6,956 nucleotides of DNA from assembly GCA_964521305.1 (NCBI GenBank), contig CAZFQZ010000038.1, positions 1-6,956 of the forward strand, in the 5' to 3' direction. The notes beneath the pieces are model-generated. The model was not told the DNA's origin, did no database searches, and worked only from the letters and a program-made list of their open reading frames with translations. Made by a program: the position numbers and the translations under genes. Shown here piece after piece: positions 1 through 6,131 of this stretch. This DNA is from CAZBEJ01 sp964521305 (GTDB lineage Bacteria; Patescibacteriota; Microgenomatia; UBA1406; GWC2-37-13). How positions within the stretch are numbered: the stretch's first letter is position 1; each line of letters begins with the position of its first letter.

Positions 1-2
1 AA

Positions 3-1112
3 GGACATCGCGTTACCATTGTCACTTCAGACTACAGTCCTACCGGAGAATACATCATCAAAAAAAAAGCTGACAAAGTGCCCGGTATCAAAATCGTCAC
101 GCTCAAAGGATACCTGACCAAAATCCCGCCCGGCCGCGTACAGATTCCCGATCTCATCGATTTCCTCATGGGATACAAGGCGGATATTATCCACGCGCAC
201 GGCATGGGCGAACAACCGGCCGAGGAAGCATTTTATGCAGCTAAAATCAAGAATATTCCGTTTGTCTTTACCCTTCATTTTGCACCGTTTGACGTTTATA
301 AAAAACTAAATGCCGATCATGTCTGGAAAGTTCTCCAGAAATTTCATGTCTATAATATGCTCAGAGGAGCCGACAAAATCATTTCAGTATCCCCGAACGA
401 AAAAGAGGATATACAGAAATACACCGGATACACCGGCAACAATTTCGAAGTCGTTCCCAACGGATTCGACCGATTGACTGAAAAAATCACTCCCCAGAAT
501 ATCCAGGAAACGTTCAAAAAATACGGTATTCCCGAAGGACGAAAATATGTGACGTTTTTGGGTGCTTTAACCAACCCGAGAAAAGGAGCATTCGAAGCAA
601 TTCAGGCATTCAGAGCGGCAAAATCAAAAATTCCCGATCTATACCTTATTCTTATCGGAACTTGGGATGCACGCTTGAGCTATGCCGGTCTCAACAAAAC
701 CACTACGTCGCTTTTGGGAAAACTCGCCAAAGCAAATAACGTCACGGTCACCGGATGGTTGGACGAAAAAGACAAATACACCCTGCTTGCCGGAAGCGAT
801 GTCTTTATATCCCCCACATACTACGAGGCGTTTGGGATAGCTCTTTGCGAAGCCCTTTATAACAAGCTTCCCGTTGTCACTATCGACCGGGGAGGATGTA
901 GATACGTGGTACGTAACGGAATAGACGGTATTCTGGTTAAGGATCCTCAAAACATCGAAGAACTTACTCGTGCCCTCATCAAACTTCTGGAAAATCCCGC
1001 TCAAGCAAAACGCATGGGATATGCAGGTTATGAACGCGTCAGGAAGATGTTTTCGTGGGACAAGACCGGCGAAAAATTGCTGAAAATCTACACCCGTCTT
1101 CTGAAAAAATAG
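3..1112 (+). CDS. Glycosyltransferase family 4 (GT-B fold), 5' end cut by window edge
   Basis: Retaining GT4-type enzyme, expected to move a sugar from a nucleotide-sugar donor to a surface glycan or lipid carrier at the inner face of the membrane. The frame is open to the left edge and reads GHRVTIVTSDYSP at once, the usual N-terminal GT4 strand, so the GTG at 78 is not the start; about 369 residues are visible. Further landmarks are DIIHAHG (acceptor domain), VSPNEKEDI, VVPNG (interdomain linker), and the EX7E motif in YEAFGIALCEAL, with glutamates at visible residues 275 and 283. The family's usual GR...KG donor-phosphate motif reads GALTNPRKG, so the first arginine is alanine (visible residue 188) while the lysine remains. 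The gene ends in TAG, 17 nt before the next gene on the same strand. Family is certain from motifs; sugar and acceptor cannot be read. Confidence 0.93.
   Translation, partial: GHRVTIVTSDYSPTGEYIIKKKADKVPGIKIVTLKGYLTKIPPGRVQIPDLIDFLMGYKADIIHAHGMGEQPAEEAFYAAKIKNIPFVFTLHFAPFDVYKKLNADHVWKVLQKFHVYNMLRGADKIISVSPNEKEDIQKYTGYTGNNFEVVPNGFDRLTEKITPQNIQETFKKYGIPEGRKYVTFLGALTNPRKGAFEAIQAFRAAKSKIPDLYLILIGTWDARLSYAGLNKTTTSLLGKLAKANNVTVTGWLDEKDKYTLLAGSDVFISPTYYEAFGIALCEALYNKLPVVTIDRGGCRYVVRNGIDGILVKDPQNIEELTRALIKLLENPAQAKRMGYAGYERVRKMFSWDKTGEKLLKIYTRLLKK
420..437 (+). repeat. 9-bp tandem duplication inside the first glycosyltransferase
   Basis: TACACCGGA is followed directly by TACACCGGC. It codes for YTGYTG, just before the FEVVPNG linker. 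A three-codon unit keeps the frame, so this may be a recent slippage duplication in a loop. Confidence 0.6.
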
Positions 1113-1114
1113 TA

Positions 1115-1123
1115 TGCTATGAT
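1115..1123 (+). promoter_or_regulatory. Extended -10 promoter placed for a leaderless mRNA (second glycosyltransferase)
   Basis: TG-C-TATGAT is an extended -10 element. It is followed by exactly six bases and then the ATG at 1130, so transcription would begin at or next to the start codon. No -35 hexamer is visible about 17 bp upstream, which extended -10 promoters tolerate. The same layout precedes the transaldolase gene at 5143-5160. Confidence 0.5.
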
Positions 1124-1129
1124 GTTCAT

Positions 1130-2128
1130 ATGCGCGTCTGTCTCTTATCAAAATACGGAGAAAGCTCCAATCTGTTATATGCCGGAACGCGGCTGGGATT
1201 GGAAAGAAATAATATACCGTTCATTGATATAATAATCGACCGTGAACGGAACGAAAATCCTCCGCATTGGGTTTCAATTCCACCACTCTCGCCGCAACCG
1301 TCAAAACCACAGGATAAGACGATCATGGATACTATTCAGGCTTTTCGTCCCGATCATATTCTTCTGTTGCAATACGGTGGCATACCGTTTCTCGTCGACA
1401 ATGCAAAGGAAATCAGAGAACTGCTTGGCCCGCAGGGTAAAACCGTATTCTGGTACGTTGATCTCGCGCAGGAAATCAATGATAACCCTGTACTTGGCGC
1501 CTGTATAAACCTCATGCTGCTGAGCAACACAGGCCAACTTGCCGAATACAAGAGGAAATGGCATATTAAGCAAACCGTATTCATGCCGCAGGGCTGCTAT
1601 ACTTCCGAAGCGTTTCCCCAACACAAACTCTATAATCATCAGGTGGTTTTTCTGGGAAGGCGCCAGCGAAATGACCAGAGATATGAACAACGCAACGCGA
1701 TACTGGACGCATTCAAACAAAATATCGGGCTCGACGAGTTCGAAAATACCATTGATATCGCCGACACCATATCTCTGTATCAGAAAAGCAAAATCGTTTT
1801 GGGGTCGAGCTGGCGGAACGACATTGAGCTATATTCATCCGATCGGATCTTTAACGTACTCGGCGCCGGAGGATTTTATCTCTGCTCATATTTTCCCGGC
1901 ATCGAAAAAATGTTCATAAACCGCAAACATCTCGTCTGGTTCAAAACGGCCGAAGAAGGGATTCAACTCACGCGGCACTATCTCATTCATGATAAGGAAC
2001 GGGAAAAAATAGCTTATAATGGATATGAGCTCGTTAAAAATAACCATACGTATAAAGATCGGGTAAAGAATATTGTTGATATTATTCAAAATAATACCCG
2101 CCAATTTTCCGGATTTCTTAAACTATGA
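1130..2128 (+). CDS. CgeB-like glycosyltransferase (Glyco_trans_1_2 type)
   Basis: A 332-residue protein in the GT-B superfamily. The C-terminal third carries the pattern of the CgeB/Glyco_trans_1_2 family: SSDRIFNVLGAGGFYLCSYF (residues 236-255), PGIEKMF (256-262), and NGYELVKNNHTYKDRV (297-312). These match the family's conserved 'GG...PG', 'R..ia..G' and 'HTY..R' positions. The N-terminal half is divergent and holds FRPDHILLLQYGG (72-84). There is no clear EX7E motif. The ATG at 1130 was chosen because the longer frame from 1055 would overlap the previous gene by 57 nt and the family-like strand MRVCLLS begins at 1130. No Shine-Dalgarno is visible. The stop overlaps the next gene's start as ATGA. 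Genes of this family are often found in polysaccharide clusters; substrate unknown. Confidence 0.85.
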   Translation: MRVCLLSKYGESSNLLYAGTRLGLERNNIPFIDIIIDRERNENPPHWVSIPPLSPQPSKPQDKTIMDTIQAFRPDHILLLQYGGIPFLVDNAKEIRELLGPQGKTVFWYVDLAQEINDNPVLGACINLMLLSNTGQLAEYKRKWHIKQTVFMPQGCYTSEAFPQHKLYNHQVVFLGRRQRNDQRYEQRNAILDAFKQNIGLDEFENTIDIADTISLYQKSKIVLGSSWRNDIELYSSDRIFNVLGAGGFYLCSYFPGIEKMFINRKHLVWFKTAEEGIQLTRHYLIHDKEREKIAYNGYELVKNNHTYKDRVKNIVDIIQNNTRQFSGFLKL

Positions 2129-3282
2129 GAATAGCAGTAGGATTAAACAACGAATATTCTGTCCCCTTACCTGATAATCTCGTTCATGCACCGCTGCGGG
2201 TCGGATGGGATATTGCGAATGAACTAGCAAGGCAAAAACATGACGTAACGATTTTTTGTTCTAAAAATTCATCGTCTCATCTGTTACAAGTCACTACCGA
2301 TATCCCTGCTTTGGGCGAAGTACTACCGGATGAAAAAAAAGCCCAATACGATCCCAGATTTATTGCGCAACTCGTGGAACTATTTGAAGCGAATTTATAT
2401 CTGAAATTCCTCAATAATAATACCTCATTCGACATTATTCATCTAAATCCAACCAATATCCTTTCCAGCATGCCTTACGTCCCGTTCATGAAATCTCCTG
2501 TAATCATAACGTTACATATGCCGTCAAACCCCATGATCAATGAAATCGTTGAACTGTATCTTAAAGATGTAAAAAACGTCTATTTTGTCTCTATCAGCGA
2601 TTACCAGAAAAAACTCTACAACGAAAAACGGATTATCCGCACAATCTATCATGGTATACCAATCCAAAACTTCGATTTCAGCGAGAGCGGCGGAAATCAT
2701 ATGATATTTATCGGCCGGTTCAAAAAAGAAAAAGGGATCGAAGAAGCAATCGAAACATCATTGCGGACAAAAAGAAAACTTGACATTGCCGGACAAATCC
2801 GAGCCTCTTCGGTGGACTATTTTCACACCAATATTGAAGCACAGATAAACAATCACCCTGATTTTCTTCATTTCGTCAATTTCATGAATTATTCCATGAC
2901 CAATGCATACTATCAAACCGGGAAACTATTCCTTTTTCCTCTGCAATGGGAAGAACCATTCGGTTTGGTTTTGTTGGAAGCAATGGCAACCGGCACACCT
3001 GTTATCGCTTTTGCGCGCGGTTCCATACCGGAAATCATCAAGGACGGGGAAACCGGATTTATCGTGAATCCCTCGGATGACGATATCCGCGGGAAGTTTT
3101 TAACAAAAAAAACCGGAATAGAAGGGCTTTGCGAAGCGGTAGAGCGCATCTATGCCATGACTAAGGATCAATACCGTTCCATGAGAAAAGCATGCAGGGA
3201 ACAGGTAGAAACCTCTTATACCGTCAGAAACATGGTTGACCAATATGTGGAACTGTACAAAGAAATTATTTCATACCGATAA
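2125..3282 (+). CDS. Glycosyltransferase family 4, first copy of a tandem pair
   Basis: A 385-residue GT4 enzyme, normal full length. The N-terminal acceptor domain starts MRIAVGLNN and includes FDIIHLNPT (102-110), VIITLHMPS (126-134) and FVSISDYQKK (154-163). The C-terminal donor domain starts near IYHGI and has FIGRFKKEKG (195-204, with phosphate-binding R198 and K203), LDIAG, and the EX7E motif in WEEPFGLVLLEAM (E277, E285). ARGSIPEII and GETGFIVNP are typical donor-pocket loops. The ATG overlaps the preceding TGA by four bases (ATGA), which suggests translational coupling; there is no Shine-Dalgarno. The next gene is a paralogue that shares the 12-nt start TATGAGAATAGC. Residues 263-381 are about three-quarters identical to that paralogue by hand alignment, whereas the N-terminal halves match poorly. 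Confidence 0.93.
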   Translation: MRIAVGLNNEYSVPLPDNLVHAPLRVGWDIANELARQKHDVTIFCSKNSSSHLLQVTTDIPALGEVLPDEKKAQYDPRFIAQLVELFEANLYLKFLNNNTSFDIIHLNPTNILSSMPYVPFMKSPVIITLHMPSNPMINEIVELYLKDVKNVYFVSISDYQKKLYNEKRIIRTIYHGIPIQNFDFSESGGNHMIFIGRFKKEKGIEEAIETSLRTKRKLDIAGQIRASSVDYFHTNIEAQINNHPDFLHFVNFMNYSMTNAYYQTGKLFLFPLQWEEPFGLVLLEAMATGTPVIAFARGSIPEIIKDGETGFIVNPSDDDIRGKFLTKKTGIEGLCEAVERIYAMTKDQYRSMRKACREQVETSYTVRNMVDQYVELYKEIISYR

Positions 3283-3286
3283 CTTT

Positions 3287-4429
3287 ATGAGAATAGCCGT
3301 TTTGAATTCGAACTTCGTGAAAATTGGGGCGACGTCCAAAAAGGGCACGGAAATTTTTGCATACATACTCATGAAGCAACTTTCAAAAAAGAAAAACCTC
3401 AAGATTACTGCATTTGCGTCTGGAGATTCGAGACTACCGGTAAAAATTGAAAGCGTCAATTATTATTCTTCTACTGAAGACAAATACATCGGCCCCCAAC
3501 ATCACGAAAAGTTTGCCAACGCTTTGGTATCAAAAGCCATAAGTATGCAAAATCAGTTTGACCTTTTTCATGTCAATATGGGAAACGGCGAAATTATTTT
3601 GCCGTATGCCCGATTTATCAAAATACCGGTTTTGGTAACCATGCACGGTACTTTGGACGAACCATATGTTAAGAAATATTATTCATTGTTCAGCAATCAA
3701 ACAAATATCCATTTCGTTTCCATCAGCAATGCTCAACGTAAACCATACCCGCAGCTCAATTACATAAAAACAATCTATCACGGCGTAGATGTCAAAAAGG
3801 GCTTTAATTTCAACCCTGTCGGCGATAATTATCTTATCTGGACCGGAAGGGCGGTACCGGAAAAAGGTTTGGATGTCGCTTTGCAGGTTATTAAACGCAC
3901 GCAAAAAAAAGCAAAAATCTTTCCTATTATAAAAAAAGAGTATATCGAATGGCTTCACGAAATCATCATTAAACGCAGGAACATCATCAACCAAATCGTC
4001 AGTATCTACACCGATTTCGATATCCACCGGTCTGATCTAAACATCCAATATCAAACAAGCAAACTCTTTCTTTTTCCTATTTTGTGGGAAGAGCCGTTTG
4101 GATTAACGCTTATTGAGGCAATGGCGACCGGCACTCCGGCTGTCGCTTTTGCCCGCGGTTCGGTCCCGGAAATTATCAAAGACGGTGAAACCGGATTCCT
4201 TGTGAATCCCTCAAGTGACGATATCCGCGGCAACTGGGTAATCAAAAAAACCGGAATTGAAGGGCTTTGTGAAGCGGTGGAACGGATATATAGTATGCCC
4301 GAAGACCAATACCGTTCCATGAGGAAAGCCTGCAGGAATCACGTGGAAAAGAACTTCTGTGTGGAACGGATGGTAGACGATTACGTTGAAGTATATAAAC
4401 AGCTTGTCTATAAACCGAAATTCGTTTAG
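3287..4429 (+). CDS. Glycosyltransferase family 4, second copy of a tandem pair
   Basis: A 380-residue GT4 enzyme from the ATG at 3287, four bases after the preceding stop. A longer frame from 3236 exists but lies inside the previous gene, and the shared MRIAV start and identical start-site bases favour 3287. Landmarks are FDLFHVNMG (91-99), VLVTMHGTL (115-123), FVSISNAQRKPYPQLNYIKT (143-162), IYHGV, WTGRAVPEKG (R188, K193), and the EX7E motif in WEEPFGLTLIEAM (E269, E277). Compared with its neighbour, the middle of the donor domain (about 205-250) is divergent: the usual 'l.iaG' strand reads AKIFPIIKK. Residues 255-373 are again close to the neighbour. Last gene of the sugar-transfer operon; its TAG overlaps the stop of the convergent minus-strand gene. 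Confidence 0.92.
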   Translation: MRIAVLNSNFVKIGATSKKGTEIFAYILMKQLSKKKNLKITAFASGDSRLPVKIESVNYYSSTEDKYIGPQHHEKFANALVSKAISMQNQFDLFHVNMGNGEIILPYARFIKIPVLVTMHGTLDEPYVKKYYSLFSNQTNIHFVSISNAQRKPYPQLNYIKTIYHGVDVKKGFNFNPVGDNYLIWTGRAVPEKGLDVALQVIKRTQKKAKIFPIIKKEYIEWLHEIIIKRRNIINQIVSIYTDFDIHRSDLNIQYQTSKLFLFPILWEEPFGLTLIEAMATGTPAVAFARGSVPEIIKDGETGFLVNPSSDDIRGNWVIKKTGIEGLCEAVERIYSMPEDQYRSMRKACRNHVEKNFCVERMVDDYVEVYKQLVYKPKFV

Positions 4430-4701
4430 AAAATCAACCCCAAAGCTATTACACCTAGGCTGACGAACGCAAATATCGCTCCGAACTGAACCGTTCCTGT
4501 TTTCGGCAATGAAGTGACTTTTGTCGGCGTAGCGCTTGCCGTTGCAGTCGGGGAAGTGGTTGGCGTAATGGTCGGCGATGTCACCAAACTCGCTTCAGTC
4601 GGTGTAGGCGTTGCGGTTACAACCTGGGCATTAACCCATAATAACCCTGTTGAGTACAGAACGACTACCATAATCAAAACTCCTAAAATAATTTTCTTCA
4701 T
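4426..4701 (-). CDS. Small LPKTG-type surface protein (signal peptide, Thr/Pro stalk, sorting motif)
   Basis: A 91-residue secreted protein. Residues 1-25 look like a signal peptide: KK, a long hydrophobic core, and a likely cleavage site after VNA (A25). Residues 26-63 are almost only T, P, S, A and V, a stalk-like segment that could be O-glycosylated. LPKTG at 65-69 is a sortase recognition motif, followed by a hydrophobic helix (about 72-91). The protein ends ...GLIF with no lysine or arginine, so the positive tail that normally completes a sorting signal is missing. There is no folded domain between signal and anchor. The gene is convergent with the upstream glycosyltransferase and shares four bases with it. 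A weak promoter may lie just upstream on the minus strand (TTGAAA at 4743-4738, TAGTAT at 4720-4715, 17-bp spacer). Function unknown. Confidence 0.8.
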   Translation of the reverse strand: MKKIILGVLIMVVVLYSTGLLWVNAQVVTATPTPTEASLVTSPTITPTTSPTATASATPTKVTSLPKTGTVQFGAIFAFVSLGVIALGLIF

Positions 4702-4726
4702 ATATACTTACTTCATACTACCTGAA

Positions 4727-4744
4727 CAATTTTCAATTTTCAAT
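4727..4744. repeat. Heptamer tandem repeat, CAATTTT x2 plus CAAT
   Basis: CAATTTT, CAATTTT, CAAT run head to tail with period 7. On the minus strand this supplies two TTGAAA hexamers spaced 7 bp apart, upstream of the LPKTG gene. A different 7-bp repeat sits inside the transaldolase gene at 5606-5640. Confidence 0.6.
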
Positions 4745-4760
4745 GATTAAATTTTTAAAC

Positions 4761-4796
4761 TATAATATTTACTCACGATCGTATTGAAATAATATA
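4761..4796. promoter_or_regulatory. 36-bp dyad with central ACGATCGT in a divergent intergenic region
   Basis: The outer arms 4761-4770 (TATAATATTT) and 4787-4796 (AAATAATATA) are inverted repeats matching at 9 of 10 positions. They share one symmetry axis with a perfect palindrome ACGATCGT at 4775-4782, separated by 4 bp on each side. TATAAT (4761-4766) reads as a -10 towards the small protein at 4832, and the right arm reads TATATT on the minus strand towards the LPKTG gene. This looks like an operator over divergent promoters, but the arms are AT-rich so chance symmetry is possible. Confidence 0.4.
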
Positions 4797-4831
4797 GTCA
4801 TCCTGATTCACTATTTAGGAAAATAATAATC

Positions 4832-5104
4832 ATGCAATCAGTCAAACAAATATTAAAAAAATTCGATCCCGTGAAAGATAAATACATATCCCGTGAGTAC
4901 CAATCATTCGGTGTATATCTCTCGCAACGCCTTGAAGACGAAAAACATAAAAGCATGTATATCAAATTCGCGAAAACCAATCCCCGCGCCGTACTTGAAA
5001 AAGCTCTTCGTTTTGTCATCGACGCCAATGCCCGCAACAAAGCGGCACTTTTCATGTGGAAATTGAAGAAATTGGGAGCTTTCCAGACCAAAACAGAAAA
5101 ATAA
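4832..5104 (+). CDS. Small basic protein of unknown function
   Basis: A 90-residue soluble protein, lysine-rich, with no signal peptide, membrane segment or cysteine. I cannot name its family. Visible features are a start MQSVKQILKKFDP, a central YQSFGVYLSQRL (23-34), a helical stretch KTNPRAVLEKALRFVIDANA (48-67), and a likely core ending NKAALFMWKLKKL (69-81). The well-formed start, length and helical pattern suggest a real gene, and the aligned aromatic and basic residues would suit nucleic-acid or protein binding, though that is only inference. AGGA at 4817-4820 is 11 nt before the ATG, a weak ribosome site. It precedes transaldolase by 53 nt on the same strand. Confidence 0.75.
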   Translation: MQSVKQILKKFDPVKDKYISREYQSFGVYLSQRLEDEKHKSMYIKFAKTNPRAVLEKALRFVIDANARNKAALFMWKLKKLGAFQTKTEK

Positions 5105-5142
5105 CCAAAAATATCTTTCAACCCAGTACGCAACATTTTATT

Positions 5143-5151
5143 TGTTATACT
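5143..5151 (+). promoter_or_regulatory. Extended -10 promoter placed for a leaderless transaldolase mRNA
   Basis: TG-T-TATACT is a strong extended -10. Six bases follow and then the ATG at 5158, so the transcript would start at or beside the start codon. No Shine-Dalgarno lies before this ATG and no -35 is evident. The geometry equals that at 1115-1132. Confidence 0.6.
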
Positions 5152-5157
5152 AATTTC

Positions 5158-6057
5158 ATGACTATCAAAATGCCCAAAATCTTTTTGGACTCTGGAAATC
5201 CCGAAGAAACCAAAAAAGCAAAAGGACTGCTTGGATTCCTGGATGGCCAGACAACAAATCCATCTCTTGTTGCTAAACATCCTGAAGTTGTTTCATTCCT
5301 GAAAAAAGGGAAAAAACCCTCGGAAAAAGACCTTCTTAACTTCTATAAGCAGATCGTCAAGGAAATAGAAAAAGAAATTGCCGGATCCATATCGATCGAG
5401 GTCTATGCCGACTGGGAAACCAAAGCCGGCGCCATGCTGAAACAGGCCGAGGAAATGGCGACTTGGAGCAAACACGCGCATATCAAGTTCCCAACCATTC
5501 CGGAAGGATTAAAAGCTGCGAGCGAGTTCGTAAAAAAAGGCGGCAGGGTAAATATGACCCTGGTATTCGACCAAATCCAGGCTGCAGCAGTATATTATGC
5601 AACCGACAACCGTCAACTGACCACCAACAACCGTCAATATCATTTCGTCTCCCCTTTTGTCGGCCGGTGGGACGACCGCGGATATCACGGGCTGGATCTG
5701 GTAAGAAATATCGTCAAGATGTACAAGAAGTTTGACAAGCTGAGAAACCTCAAAAAAGCGCACGTGTTGGTTCTTTCCGCCTCCATACGCAATCTCGTGC
5801 ATCTGTACGGTTCGATTTTCTTGGGCGCTGATATCCTGACCATCCCGTTCGAAATAATCAAGGAATGGGTCGAGGCTGAACAGTGGATGCCTGACACCAG
5901 TTACCGCATTGACCATCACGGACTCAAATCCCTGCTGTATGAAGACCTTCCGTTGAAGCCGGATTTTTCCTCCTACGAAATCAAACAGGTGCCGGGCTCG
6001 CTCTTAGATGAAGGAATAAAGAAATTCGTCGCCGACTGGAAGAAACTGTTGGTATAA
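5158..6057 (+). CDS. tal: Transaldolase with an internal repeat-coded insertion
   Basis: A 299-residue class I aldolase-fold enzyme of the non-oxidative pentose phosphate pathway, moving a dihydroxyacetone unit from sedoheptulose 7-phosphate to glyceraldehyde 3-phosphate in the cytosol. Family motifs appear in order: FLDSG (D11), DGQTTNPSL (N34), SIEVY (E81), HIKFP with the Schiff-base lysine K110, VNMTLVFDQIQA (N132, T134), FVSPFVGRWDD (S165, F167, R170), LSASIRN, and GADILTIPF. Phe at 167 matches classical transaldolase; fructose-6-phosphate aldolase has Tyr there. The ATG at 5158 (or 5170) is preferred because the frame from 5056 runs inside the previous gene and the family starts near PKIFLDSG. 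Residues 149-162, between QAAAVYYA and FVSPF, are longer than usual by about ten and are coded by a 7-bp repeat. Likely transcribed from its own extended -10, perhaps also by read-through. Confidence 0.95.
   Translation: MTIKMPKIFLDSGNPEETKKAKGLLGFLDGQTTNPSLVAKHPEVVSFLKKGKKPSEKDLLNFYKQIVKEIEKEIAGSISIEVYADWETKAGAMLKQAEEMATWSKHAHIKFPTIPEGLKAASEFVKKGGRVNMTLVFDQIQAAAVYYATDNRQLTTNNRQYHFVSPFVGRWDDRGYHGLDLVRNIVKMYKKFDKLRNLKKAHVLVLSASIRNLVHLYGSIFLGADILTIPFEIIKEWVEAEQWMPDTSYRIDHHGLKSLLYEDLPLKPDFSSYEIKQVPGSLLDEGIKKFVADWKKLLV
5606..5640 (+). repeat. Degenerate heptamer repeat inside transaldolase
   Basis: The tract splits into five 7-bp units: ACAACCG, TCAACTG, ACCACCA, ACAACCG, TCAATAT. The 11-mer ACAACCGTCAA occurs at 5606-5616 and again at 5627-5637, 21 bp (three units) apart. 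It codes for the run DNRQLTTNNRQY. Twenty-one bases preserve frame, so the repeat is tolerated as seven-residue steps. Confidence 0.6.
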
Positions 6058-6102
6058 AAACCTGTTGCCGCAATCCGAAACTTAATTCAAACGAAATAAG
6101 TC

Positions 6103-6131
6103 TTGACAACGAGCATTATTTTCTCCATAAT
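6103..6131 (+). promoter_or_regulatory. Sigma70-type promoter of the glutaredoxin-like gene
   Basis: A perfect -35 TTGACA (6103-6108), a 17-bp spacer, and -10 CATAAT (6126-6131), one mismatch from consensus. Transcription should begin near 6138, giving a leader of about 30 nt before the ATG at 6168. This is the only promoter here with both consensus boxes at ideal spacing. Confidence 0.75.

Noticed and set aside
1055..1129. Upstream start for the CgeB-like gene
   Set aside because: It would overlap the previous gene by 57 nt and adds residues that do not fit the family's N-terminal strand; the ATG at 1130 follows an extended -10.
1539..1919. A 126-codon plus-strand frame inside the CgeB-like gene
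   Set aside because: It is a frame-shifted shadow of a gene with clear family motifs; its own translation shows no domain pattern.
2126..2128. UGA recoded as glycine, as in some CPR lineages
   Set aside because: TGA ends two genes here (2126-2128 and a tandem pair at 6774-6779) and does not occur inside any of the well-supported frames, which fits the standard code.
4514..4750. A 78-codon plus-strand frame, valine- and glycine-rich, that looks membrane-like
   Set aside because: It is antisense to the Thr/Pro stalk of the LPKTG gene, whose repeats read as Val/Gly-rich on the other strand. The minus-strand frame has a signal peptide and sorting motif, so it is the real one.
5056..5157. Upstream start for transaldolase
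   Set aside because: The extension runs through the 90-residue gene in another frame and places non-family residues before PKIFLDSG.
5606..5640. CRISPR-like array from the repeated ACAACCGTCAA
   Set aside because: Repeat units are 7 to 11 bp with no spacers of constant length, and the tract is in frame inside a conserved enzyme.
5509..5919. A 136-codon minus-strand frame opposite transaldolase
   Set aside because: It lies wholly antisense to conserved transaldolase motifs and has no motif of its own.
6058..6102. Terminator after transaldolase
   Set aside because: No stem followed by a T-run can be drawn in this stretch.
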